DNA of 10,674 nucleotides from Candidatus Roizmanbacteria bacterium. Its GTDB lineage: Bacteria; Patescibacteriota; Microgenomatia; GCA-001788215; 2-01-FULL-40-14. The stretch's first letter is position 1, and each line of letters begins with the position of its first letter. The notes beneath the pieces are model-generated. The model searched no databases and was not told where the DNA came from. It saw only the letters and a program-made list of their open reading frames with translations. This document shows, one piece after another, positions 1 through 6,491 of this stretch. The DNA lies in NCBI GenBank assembly GCA_016203755.1, contig JACQMD010000138.1:1-10674 (forward strand), in the 5' to 3' direction. The position numbers and the translations under genes are program-made.

Positions 1-24
1 ACGATTATATTTTTTTTAATTTTT

Positions 25-945
25 ATGTTTCTGTCTGAAGGACACAAAAGAGACATCAACGTAACAAACAAAGATGATGTAAAGGACACAACAGGCGTTT
101 TTTCTGTGGTTGAACCAGAAAGTTATATAATTTTTACGATTCAAAAGTCTGAAAAGCTTGCAAAAGCGATATATTTTGTCACCGACTTTCTTAATCAGAA
201 AGAGCCGTTTAAATGGGCAATGAGGGAGAAAATAATCGAGTTAGCGTCTTTTATGTTTTGTCTAAAAGACACAATATATTCTTCAGAAAAAGACATTCTG
301 ATAAAAAAAACCACAACATGTCTTTTAGATATTCTTTCTTTGCTTGATTTTGGTGCAAGTGTTCGATTTATATCACAAATGAACTTTTCAATACTCAAAA
401 ATGAATATCTTGAACTATATCGCGTTCTTGAATCAGAGTTATCTGTTGAAAAACCAAAAGATAGAATTTTTCTTCAGAAGAGTCTTTTACAGGTCCCCTT
501 AATGAATAAAGGACAAACTATAAAAGACATTTATAAAGGACATAAACAAGACAAGAATGTCTTTTACAAAAATAATGAGTCATTTACTGGATTTCAGGGG
601 GGAGAAACAAAAGAAGATTTTCAAAAAAATAATGAAATAAAAAAAGAATCTGGGTTTGACGCAATCAAAAGGACATCAAGACAAGAAATAATTATTCAAC
701 TGTTGAAGTCTCGCGGGGAGGTCAATATAAAAGACATCGTTGAGGTTGTCTCGGGGTGCAGTGAAAAAACCGTGCAAAGGGAGCTTATTTCTTTAATCCG
801 TGGCGGCATTGTTCAAAAAAAGGGAGAGAGAAGGTGGAGTAAGTATTCATTGCATGCTCCAGTAACGATCATAACCCCCGTGCATGAAGCGAAGAGCGAA
901 AGTAGCAGCTCGACGCCTGAAATATCCCATAAAATAAGCGAATAA
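25..945 (+). CDS. Putative DNA-binding protein: helical N-terminal domain plus C-terminal winged helix
   Basis: This 306-residue protein has no signal peptide and is probably cytoplasmic. Residues about 31-136 are predicted helical, with long amphipathic stretches such as EKLAKAIYFVTDFL, and resemble a compact helical-bundle domain. Residues about 140-215 form a lysine- and asparagine-rich linker. Residues about 218-276 look like a DeoR-type winged helix: EIIIQLLKSRGEVNIKDI (first helices), CSEKTVQRELISLI (recognition helix region), then GGIVQKKGERRWSKYSL (wing). The tail is serine-rich. A GHK[RQ]D motif occurs at residues 6-10 and again at 172-176. The start is uncertain: the reading frame is open back to base 1, but TATATT at 6-11 lies 13 bases before this ATG, which would fit a leaderless start, and there is no Shine-Dalgarno. 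The winged helix suggests DNA binding. Whether it regulates the surface genes downstream is inference only. No target or cofactor can be read from the sequence. Confidence 0.8.
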   Translation: MFLSEGHKRDINVTNKDDVKDTTGVFSVVEPESYIIFTIQKSEKLAKAIYFVTDFLNQKEPFKWAMREKIIELASFMFCLKDTIYSSEKDILIKKTTTCLLDILSLLDFGASVRFISQMNFSILKNEYLELYRVLESELSVEKPKDRIFLQKSLLQVPLMNKGQTIKDIYKGHKQDKNVFYKNNESFTGFQGGETKEDFQKNNEIKKESGFDAIKRTSRQEIIIQLLKSRGEVNIKDIVEVVSGCSEKTVQRELISLIRGGIVQKKGERRWSKYSLHAPVTIITPVHEAKSESSSSTPEISHKISE

Positions 946-1016
946 TTATCCAATGTTTTGTGATTTTTTCAAGGCTATTTTTGTTTTTTTTGATGTACTA
1001 TGTTGGTAGCTCTTAA

Positions 1017-1065
1017 GCGTACGTGTGCGCTTTCCATACTACATGTGGTTGCGCTTTTCGTACGC
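1017..1065. other. Imperfect inverted repeat downstream of the winged-helix gene
   Basis: GCGTACG (1017-1023) pairs with CGTACGC (1059-1065), and an inner GCGC (1027-1030) pairs with GCGC (1051-1054), leaving small internal loops and a 20-base apical loop. A T-rich run lies upstream (around 980-991), but no T-run follows on the + strand, so it does not look like a + strand terminator. It could be a terminator on the opposite strand, a 3' end structure or a protein site. Function is unknown. Confidence 0.4.
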
Positions 1066-1077
1066 GGCAGTTTGCAT

Positions 1078-1131
1078 AGCAAGTTATCCACAATACTTTT
1101 ATTTACAGCACTATTACAGAGGGATTATAAT
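1078..1131 (+). promoter_or_regulatory. Promoter with upstream TTATCCACA element, for the 1624-5253 surface gene
   Basis: The -10 box is TATAAT at 1126-1131 and the -35 box is TTTACA at 1102-1107 (5 of 6 to TTGACA), with an 18-base spacer. Upstream, the 16-mer AGCAAGTTATCCACAA at 1078-1093 contains TTATCCACA (1084-1092), identical to the bacterial DnaA-box consensus. The same 16-mer lies at 6290-6305, again 43 bases (here 42) before a TATAAT. The box match is seen directly. Assignment to the surface gene rests on the absence of any other confident gene up to 1624. Confidence 0.65.
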
Positions 1132-1490
1132 TATGAGCAGGATTGCAATGGGTGCAAAAGATGCGTGCTTTTTTCTGTATAAAAAAGTATTAGAACAAAC
1201 ACTGACATGGTTGGAATCGTGTGAGCTCATTGACAATTAAATAGAGACACTGAAGCGAATGAAATTTCTTAATGAGATTATTGTCATAATTTTTCAGCAC
1301 GAGATACCAACGAGCGGTATCATCTTCACTAGATTGCAAAACGAAGGTCGAGTTTTGATTGCAAATTTTATCAGTGTGATTTCTCGCGTGATTTTACGCG
1401 AACAAATTACAGTTCGAGCGACATCGTCACGAATCGTATAGCGAAATATTTGTATAACGTATTTAGTCACCCACAATTGTAAATAAAAAA

Positions 1491-1516
1491 ACTTCGAGCG
1501 CGGACTTGTTCGAAGT
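1491..1516 (+). promoter_or_regulatory. Leader hairpin 1 of the large surface-protein gene
   Basis: ACTTCGA (1491-1497) pairs perfectly with TCGAAGT (1510-1516) around a 12-base loop. It is not followed by a T-run, so termination is unlikely. The leader of the 6492 gene has a hairpin with an unrelated stem but the same 12-base loop length at the corresponding position. A role in mRNA stability or translational control is inference. Confidence 0.45.
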
Positions 1517-1539
1517 CACGGTATAAATTATTAGTCACA

Positions 1540-1552
1540 TTATTAGTTAATT
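1540..1552 (+). repeat. 13-base leader motif, copy 1
   Basis: TTATTAGTTAATT lies between the two leader hairpins of the 1624 gene and recurs exactly at 6431-6443 between the two hairpins of the 6492 leader. It is AT-rich, so chance cannot be excluded, but the matching position between hairpins makes a shared function plausible. Confidence 0.4.
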
Positions 1553-1583
1553 TAGTAGTAATAGATTCAAAATAATAAGATGA

Positions 1584-1605
1584 TCCCATTTTAGATTAAA
1601 TGGGA
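1584..1605 (+). promoter_or_regulatory. Leader hairpin 2, just before the surface-protein start
   Basis: TCCCATTT (1584-1591) pairs perfectly with AAATGGGA (1598-1605) around a 6-base loop, ending 18 bases before the chosen ATG at 1624. An in-frame ATG at 1600 is buried in the right arm of this stem, one reason to prefer 1624. The hairpin corresponds in position to the one at 6463-6480. It may protect the mRNA or leave the start region unpaired. Confidence 0.5.
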
Positions 1606-1623
1606 CGTTCACAACTTATAACT

Positions 1624-4600
1624 ATGAGTAACATTATTGAAAACAAAACTGTCAAAGTTATCGGTTTGGTTGTGGCTGTCATGCTCCTCGGAATGGCATT
1701 TGTTGCCGTTCTTCCGGGCAAGGCATCGGCGCAAACAGTTGAATCACTCACCGCGCAAATCAATCAGCTTTTGAGCTTGATTGCGTCATTGCAAGCACAG
1801 CTTGCAGGTCTAGGAGGTGGTGCAACAACCGCGTCAGTGTGTCCTTACACATGGTCACGAAACTTAACCGTCGGAAGCTCGGGTGATGATGTTATGAAGC
1901 TACAAAAATTCTTGAATGCTTCAGCTGACACACAGGTTGCGGCAAGCGGAGCAGGTTCCGCAGGCAACGAGACCTCAACATTTGGTCCGGCAACGAAAGG
2001 TGCAGTTGTAAAATTCCAGAACAAGTATGCTTCTGAGACGCTCTCACCGATTGGTCTTTCTGCAGGTACTGGGTACTTTGGAGCTCTTTCACGGGCAAAG
2101 GCAAACAGCGTATGCTCGGGTGGCGCGGTTTCAACACCGTCAACTCCGACAACTCCAGGAACTCCTGTAGTAGTGCCAGCGGGCAGTGGACTTACTGTCA
2201 CCAAGAATCCAACTCAACCAGCAAACTCACTTGCGCCTGGAAGCGCAAACCGAGTTCCATTTACCAAAGTTGACTTGACCGCAAGTGCTGACGGCGATGT
2301 CGTCGTGAACAGTCTTGTGATTGAGCGACAGGGTATTGCTGCTGACACTTCATTTACTGGTATCGTACTTTTGAATGAAGACGGCACGATCATTGGTATT
2401 GAAAAAACCTTGAACTCATCTCACCAAGCAACTATTGGTACTGATTTCACGGTGAAGGCAGGAACCACAAAGACGGTGATTGTTGGTGGAAACATGGACA
2501 CCACTTCAAACCTTTCGGGTGAATCAGGTGAAGTTCCATCACTTGCGGTTGTCGCAGTGAACACTGCAGCAACAGTGCATGGAACATTCCCGATTGTTGG
2601 CGCTTCACACACCGTGAACTCGTCGCTTTCCATTGGTTCAGTGACGATTCAGCGTGGCTCTCTTGACCCTGGATCAAACCAAACGAAAGAAGTAGGAACA
2701 ACTGCGTATCTCTTTTCTGGAGTGAAATTGACGGCAGGATCAGCTGAAGATTTAACGTTTAAATCAATCAGATGGTACCAATCAGGATCAGCAACAGCCG
2801 ACGACCTTAGTAAGGTTGTGGTGATTGTTGATGGTACTGAATATCCAACGACAGTAGACGGTAGATTCTACACAGCAGTCTTCCCAGACGGAGGAATTCC
2901 GATTAAAAAAGGATTCTCTAAAGACGTTTCTGTGAAGGGTGATATCATCGGCGGTTCAAACAGAACTGTTGACTTTGATGTTGAACGCCGAACTGACATT
3001 CACTTGGTTGGGAATACATACGGGTATGGTATTCTTCTTCCATTTGATTCGGCAGCAGCCGCAACAGACGGCGCAGATGTTAACAACGCGAACAACCCAT
3101 ATTACGATGCGGCACAAGTTACTATTTCGGTAGGAACCTTGAACATTTCATCGTGGTCTGCGGGAGTACCTGCGCAAAATGTCGCGGTGAACTTGAACAA
3201 CCAACCAATCGCAGGATTTAGCTTTGATGTAAAGGGTGAGCCGATCTCAATCGCCTCGTTGGCGTTTAACTTCACGATTGATGATTCAAACAACTCTCAA
3301 GCAAACCTTGGATTGGCAGACCTTACAAACGTAACTCTTGTTGATTCAAACGGTTCAGTACTTGCAGGACCGGTTGATGGCGCTGGGGCAACAGCAAACC
3401 ATGGAACAATAACGTTGACTGATACGGTTACATTCCCTGTTGGGATTACAAATGTCATGCTCAAAGGAAAACTGGGTACTGACTTTGTGACCGACAACAC
3501 TCTTCAAGCGTCAACTACACCAAGTACTGACTTTACAACGGTAACAGGACAAGTAACGGGAAACACGATTACGCCGGCTCCGGCATCAGCAGTATCTGGT
3601 TCAACCCAGACTGTTAAAGCAGGAGCATTTGCGGTTTCTGTTTCAGCACAGCCGACATCACGCACTGTTATCTCAGGAGCAAAAGCGTTTGAATTTGCTC
3701 GCTACATCTTTGACGCGACACAATCAGGTGAAGATGTTCGAGTCACAACGATTCCTTTGTATTACGACACGAGTGGAACACGAACAGATCTTACAAACTG
3801 CAAATTGTATGACGGCACAGCCACAAATGCGACAGCTTTGAACACTGGTTCAAACGTTTTGAACCCGACGACATCAGACACCGCATCATCAACGTCAATT
3901 ACTTTTGATGGCACGGGCCTTATCCTTTCTAAGGGAACATCAAAGACTTTGTCACTTCGCTGTGATATCAAAACAGGAGTGACCGCGCTCTATTGGTGGG
4001 GTATTGACGGGGGTGCTACATACACCGGTGCGTCAGGAATTACCTCTGGTCAGACTATTAATGAAACATTTACGGATGCAAACGGTCAGCAAATGACCGC
4101 GGCGGCAAGCGGTAGTTTCACAGTTGCAAACGACACGTCGGTGCTCTTTAGAGCAGTACAAGCCGGGACAGCAGATGTTATTCTCGCAAAATACCGATTT
4201 GACGCAGGTGCTTCAGAGGATGTTACTCTCAAACAAATCGCATTGGCACTGGGTAACACTGCTTCAAACACGACGAATGACTTGCTCGGGCAAAAGGTGA
4301 CTATCTGGAACGGAAGTACGCAAGTTGGTCAGGCACAATTTGGTCTTGGCGTAAGTCTTGACAATGCGACATCAACTATACTTTCACCATCAGTCACTAT
4401 TCCTCGCTCTGGCTCGGTTACCCTTACCATTAAAGGTGATCTTGCGGCACAGGACGTGAATAGCTCTGCGGGTGCATTCGGCGCAGTCTTTTCAGTTAAC
4501 TATGACGGTGACAACAACGGTTTGAATGGTAACTACGCAACCGGCGTTGACTCCGGAGTAACGATTTCCGGCACAAGCGCTGACACCGCTGCAAATGCAG

Positions 4601-5253
4601 TAAAAATTTATCGCGGCTTGATAACCGTTGAAGACGTGACGACCACATCTTCACTTGCCGCTGGCACCGACCTCTACAAGATTAAATTGACAGCATCCGC
4701 GGGACGCGATGTCACGCTTCATGCGTTAACATTTAATCTAAGCGCTGTTGGTTTGAGCGAAGTATCCGGAATTCAACTCATCGGTCCGTCAGGTGCTGTC
4801 AACGCAACTGGTTTTGCGACCACAACAAACACAACTGCAGCGCAATCTACAGATGCCACGCATGAAAAAGTGAGAATTACGTTTGACGATGCCGCGGTAG
4901 ACAGAATTCTACAAGCTGGAGTTTCAAAGACATTTGCACTACGCGCGAGCAACGTCTCAACTCTCACATCAGCAAACACTGAAACGGTAAGCATTAGACT
5001 TATGACTGATACCGCTGAACCAGCTGATGTTCAAGAGAATGGATTCTATGACGCAGACGCTCACATGTCTACTGTTGCTGAAGTTAATAACAGCGCTTCA
5101 ACAACCGATCGATTCGTATGGTCTCCAAATTCAACGTCAACCCTTGCCGCAGAAGCTGCGTCTAACAGCGCGACTGACTGGACAAACGGTTATGGCTTGC
5201 CAGGATATCCAACGGTTGGTCAAGACATGGCGACACGAGTGTTTACTCACTAA
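1624..5253 (+). CDS. Large S-layer-like surface protein with N-terminal coiled coil and peptidoglycan-binding-like domain
   Basis: This 1209-residue protein is probably exported and displayed on the cell surface. Residues 1-36 are a signal peptide with a hydrophobic core and a likely cleavage site KASA|Q. Residues about 40-62 (TVESLTAQINQLLSL...) form a short coiled coil. Residues 73-164 are a peptidoglycan-binding-like domain bracketed by C73 and C164, with GDDVMKLQKFLN, an ASGAGSAGNET insert, TFGPATKGAVVKFQ and YFGALSRAKA. A Pro/Thr linker follows. The rest is Thr/Ser/Gly-rich beta structure in which the pattern x-x-G-x-(S/T)-K-T-V-x-V-x-G-D recurs at residues about 277, 427, 604, 768, 926 and 1096, indicating about six diverged modules. 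C726 and C780 could form a disulfide. The C-terminus has an aromatic stretch (DRFVWSPN, TDWTNGYGLPGYP) of a kind I associate with Parcubacteria surface proteins. ATG 1624 is chosen over ATG 1600 because it sits directly before the positively charged signal-peptide start and 1600 lies in a hairpin. It is followed by a strong terminator, so it is probably monocistronic. It is most likely the main S-layer or cell-wall protein; the exact role is inference. Confidence 0.85.
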   Translation: MSNIIENKTVKVIGLVVAVMLLGMAFVAVLPGKASAQTVESLTAQINQLLSLIASLQAQLAGLGGGATTASVCPYTWSRNLTVGSSGDDVMKLQKFLNASADTQVAASGAGSAGNETSTFGPATKGAVVKFQNKYASETLSPIGLSAGTGYFGALSRAKANSVCSGGAVSTPSTPTTPGTPVVVPAGSGLTVTKNPTQPANSLAPGSANRVPFTKVDLTASADGDVVVNSLVIERQGIAADTSFTGIVLLNEDGTIIGIEKTLNSSHQATIGTDFTVKAGTTKTVIVGGNMDTTSNLSGESGEVPSLAVVAVNTAATVHGTFPIVGASHTVNSSLSIGSVTIQRGSLDPGSNQTKEVGTTAYLFSGVKLTAGSAEDLTFKSIRWYQSGSATADDLSKVVVIVDGTEYPTTVDGRFYTAVFPDGGIPIKKGFSKDVSVKGDIIGGSNRTVDFDVERRTDIHLVGNTYGYGILLPFDSAAAATDGADVNNANNPYYDAAQVTISVGTLNISSWSAGVPAQNVAVNLNNQPIAGFSFDVKGEPISIASLAFNFTIDDSNNSQANLGLADLTNVTLVDSNGSVLAGPVDGAGATANHGTITLTDTVTFPVGITNVMLKGKLGTDFVTDNTLQASTTPSTDFTTVTGQVTGNTITPAPASAVSGSTQTVKAGAFAVSVSAQPTSRTVISGAKAFEFARYIFDATQSGEDVRVTTIPLYYDTSGTRTDLTNCKLYDGTATNATALNTGSNVLNPTTSDTASSTSITFDGTGLILSKGTSKTLSLRCDIKTGVTALYWWGIDGGATYTGASGITSGQTINETFTDANGQQMTAAASGSFTVANDTSVLFRAVQAGTADVILAKYRFDAGASEDVTLKQIALALGNTASNTTNDLLGQKVTIWNGSTQVGQAQFGLGVSLDNATSTILSPSVTIPRSGSVTLTIKGDLAAQDVNSSAGAFGAVFSVNYDGDNNGLNGNYATGVDSGVTISGTSADTAANAVKIYRGLITVEDVTTTSSLAAGTDLYKIKLTASAGRDVTLHALTFNLSAVGLSEVSGIQLIGPSGAVNATGFATTTNTTAAQSTDATHEKVRITFDDAAVDRILQAGVSKTFALRASNVSTLTSANTETVSIRLMTDTAEPADVQENGFYDADAHMSTVAEVNNSASTTDRFVWSPNSTSTLAAEAASNSATDWTNGYGLPGYPTVGQDMATRVFTH

Positions 5254-5312
5254 TTCTTACAAAACGGCTTCTTGTGCTGAGCATTTAACACACGTTTAAG
5301 TGCTTAGAGCCA

Positions 5313-5347
5313 CAAAACCCCGCCCTTTAGGGCGGGGTTTTGTTTTT
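5313..5347 (+). terminator. Strong intrinsic terminator after the surface-protein gene
   Basis: CAAAACCCCGCCCT (5313-5326) pairs perfectly with AGGGCGGGGTTTTG (5329-5342), a 14-bp GC-rich stem, followed by TTTTT (5343-5347). It lies 60 bases after the stop of the surface-protein gene. The A-run on the left arm could also let it act on the opposite strand. Confidence 0.93.
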
Positions 5348-5436
5348 CCAAGGTTTATCCTTGGAAAGTTGGGGATAAACCTGTGTAAAACTACTCCCAA
5401 GGTTCAACCTCGGTGACGTGAACCTCGGAAGTCTTC
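5348..5436 (+). repeat. REP-like palindromic element, copy 1
   Basis: The unit starts with palindrome A, CCAAGGTTTATCCTTGG (5348-5364). A 32-base core (5365-5396) follows, containing GGGGATAAAC and AAAACTACT. Palindrome B, CCAAGGTTCAACCTCGG, is at 5397-5413, with one unpaired position. The right part folds into a longer stem: CCAAGGTTCA (5397-5406) with TGAACCTCGG (5419-5428), 9 of 10 paired. It aligns over its whole length with 10176-10259 and with the reverse complement of 9127-9192. A weaker match to copy 3 continues to about 5436. It abuts the terminator without a gap. Its core has TGGGGATAA, one mismatch from the TGTGGATAA seen in the other two copies. This solitary copy is probably a non-autonomous element mobilised by a transposase like the one at 9228-9998. 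Confidence 0.85.
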
Positions 5437-5449
5437 TGGGTAAAAAATA

Positions 5450-5478
5450 TTGCATTACGGCGTTTGATTGTATATAAT
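5450..5478 (+). promoter_or_regulatory. Promoter of the TPR gene, probably leaderless
   Basis: TATAAT is at 5473-5478 and a partial -35 box TTGCAT at 5450-5455 (TTG conserved), with a 17-base spacer. The gap from the -10 box to the ATG at 5489 is 10 bases, so transcription would start at or a few bases before the start codon. Confidence 0.65.
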
Positions 5479-5488
5479 GTTTCTTGTT

Positions 5489-6184
5489 ATGAAAAATAAA
5501 AAAATACTGTATCTTTTCGGCCTTTTTCTTGTAGCGGCACTAGGGAGTGTTTCTTTTTACCTTTACACAGGAAAAATTTCTGAAAACAAAGACGTTGCAG
5601 CAGAAATTTCTAATTTAGGTCAGCAAGTGGTTGAAAAAGCGGCATTAGAAAAAAAAGAGGACCCGGAAGTACAAAAATCGCCCTCTCAAGAGGGGGGCAA
5701 CCAACAGGCAATAGCCATGGCAGTGCCAAGTCTCGATAGGCCAGTTAATATTCCTGAGTCAACTCCGCCGACCATAAAAGAAGAAATAACTGCAAAAATC
5801 AAAGAACTTTCAGAGATTCTCAAGCAAGACAGCAATCTTTTTAATGAATGGCTCTCCTTAGGACTTTTACGAAAAAACAGCGAGGATTATGAAGGCGCTC
5901 GGCAGGCATGGGAATACGCAAGCGCGATACGTCCAAAAAATTCTGTTTCTTTCAGTAACCTCGGCGCTTTATACGGGTATTATCTGCAAAATCTTGATTT
6001 AGCAGAGAAAAACTATCTGAAAGCCATAGAAAATGATCCAAAATATCCTTATTTTTATCTTCAAACCGCAGATTTTTATCTTGAAGTGCGTAAAGATAAA
6101 GAAAAGGCAATGGCGATACTCCAAAAAGGGCTTGAAGCGGTTCCTGGCGACGAATCTCTTAAAAGTGGTCTTGAAAATTTGTGA
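5489..6184 (+). CDS. Membrane-anchored TPR protein
   Basis: This 231-residue protein has one N-terminal membrane segment (residues about 6-26, ILYLFGLFLVAALGSVSFYL) preceded by KNKK, so the rest is expected on the outer face of the membrane. Residues about 30-100 are charged and Pro/Gln-rich, probably disordered. Residues about 113-225 contain about three tetratricopeptide repeats: NEWLSLGLLRKNSEDYEGARQ with WEYASAIRPKN, then SFSNLGALYGYYLQNLDLAEK with YLKAIENDPKY, then YLQTADFYLEVRKDKEKAMAI with LQKGLEAVPGD. TPR folds bind other proteins, so an assembly or scaffolding role at the envelope is plausible, but no partner is visible. ATG 5489 is preferred over an in-frame TTG at 5468 and ATG at 5477 because those overlap the -10 box. 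It has its own promoter and terminator, so it is a single-gene unit between the two surface-protein units. Confidence 0.85.
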   Translation: MKNKKILYLFGLFLVAALGSVSFYLYTGKISENKDVAAEISNLGQQVVEKAALEKKEDPEVQKSPSQEGGNQQAIAMAVPSLDRPVNIPESTPPTIKEEITAKIKELSEILKQDSNLFNEWLSLGLLRKNSEDYEGARQAWEYASAIRPKNSVSFSNLGALYGYYLQNLDLAEKNYLKAIENDPKYPYFYLQTADFYLEVRKDKEKAMAILQKGLEAVPGDESLKSGLENL

Positions 6185-6190
6185 TTTTGT

Positions 6191-6228
6191 AGCAAAAACA
6201 GCCTCGCGTATGCGAGGCTGTTTTTGCT
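6191..6228. terminator. Intrinsic terminator after the TPR gene, possibly bidirectional
   Basis: A 17-bp perfect stem: AGCAAAAACAGCCTCGC (6191-6207) with GCGAGGCTGTTTTTGCT (6212-6228) and a 4-base loop. The right arm carries TTTTT inside the stem and the left arm AAAAA, so it could serve either strand. It begins 7 bases after the TGA stop. Confidence 0.88.
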
Positions 6229-6289
6229 ATGAGTAAATTACTTAAGTACGAAGCCCGAAAGCTAACAACGAAAGTAGAATGAGCGCAAG

Positions 6290-6344
6290 AGCAAGTTATC
6301 CACAACTACTCTTTATAGGAGTAAAAAAGATTTATGTATATAAT
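6290..6344 (+). promoter_or_regulatory. Promoter block with upstream TTATCCACA element, for the 6492-9026 operon
   Basis: AGCAAGTTATCCACAA (6290-6305) is identical to 1078-1093 and contains the DnaA-box consensus TTATCCACA (6296-6304). TATAAT at 6339-6344 lies 43 bases further on, against 42 in the upstream copy. No good -35 box is visible: TTTATA at 6312-6317 would need a 21-base spacer. This may mean an activator is needed. Confidence 0.55.
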
Positions 6345-6362
6345 TAATGATAAGCAACAAGG

Positions 6363-6392
6363 TATGCGCTTGTGTCTTTAATTAAGCGCATA
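6363..6392 (+). promoter_or_regulatory. Leader hairpin 1 of the surface operon
   Basis: TATGCGCTT (6363-6371) pairs perfectly with AAGCGCATA (6384-6392), a 9-bp stem with a 12-base loop. No T-run follows directly. The loop length equals that of the 1491-1516 hairpin although the stems are unrelated in sequence. Confidence 0.5.
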
Positions 6393-6430
6393 TCAATTAG
6401 CTTAATTATTATACAAAGGTCAAAAATTTA

Positions 6431-6443
6431 TTATTAGTTAATT
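6431..6443 (+). repeat. 13-base leader motif, copy 2
   Basis: TTATTAGTTAATT, identical to 1540-1552, again lies between leader hairpins 1 and 2. A looser AT-rich relative (GTTAACTAATC, about 7688-7698) precedes the 7710 gene. Confidence 0.4.
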
Positions 6444-6462
6444 ATTAGCTTTCTAATATTGA

Positions 6463-6480
6463 GAACGCTTTATAGCGTTC
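6463..6480 (+). promoter_or_regulatory. Leader hairpin 2, just before the surface-operon start
   Basis: GAACGCT (6463-6469) pairs perfectly with AGCGTTC (6474-6480) around TTAT, ending 11 bases before ATG 6492. An in-frame TTG at 6459 precedes the stem, so using it would place the whole stem inside the coding sequence, which is unlikely. Confidence 0.5.
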
Positions 6481-6491
6481 AAAAGTCACAT

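Larger units (their letters stand above)
946..1623 (+). other. Gene-poor region: hairpin, promoter and long leader of the surface-protein gene
   Basis: This 678-base AT-rich stretch has no confident gene. It holds an imperfect hairpin (1017-1065), a good promoter (1078-1131), two further hairpins (1491-1516, 1584-1605) and a 13-base motif (1540-1552) shared with the leader of the 6492 gene. If transcription starts near 1138, the untranslated leader is about 485 bases. Two short frames lie inside it: 1148-1240 (30 residues, MGAKDACFFLYKKV...) and 1259-1441 (60 residues). The first begins about 10 bases after the probable transcription start and could be a leader peptide. Neither has a ribosome-binding site, recognisable domain or convincing composition, so neither is called as a gene. 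No tRNA or rRNA was recognised here. Confidence 0.6.
6185..6491 (+). other. Intergenic region: terminator, promoter and structured leader of the surface operon
   Basis: This 307-base gap holds the TPR terminator (6191-6228), a promoter block (6290-6344), hairpins at 6363-6392 and 6463-6480, and a 13-base shared motif (6431-6443). No gene was found in it. If transcription starts near 6351, the leader before ATG 6492 is about 140 bases. Confidence 0.6.

Noticed and set aside
1000..1240. Two overlapping short frames (1000-1182 and 1025-1240) as genes
   Set aside because: They overlap each other, cross the promoter and the 1017-1065 hairpin, and show no domain or start signal. Only the 1148-1240 part is mentioned, as a weak possibility.
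1259..1441. 60-codon frame in the leader
   Set aside because: No start signal and no recognisable family, and a reverse-strand frame of the same length overlaps it. It is likely chance in an AT-rich region.
1845..4994. Many reverse-strand and +2/+3 frames within the large surface gene
   Set aside because: They are shadows of a long coding frame with a clear signal peptide, domains and terminator.
5468..5488. Earlier TTG or ATG start for the TPR gene
   Set aside because: These codons overlap or precede the TATAAT box, so they could not be in the mRNA.
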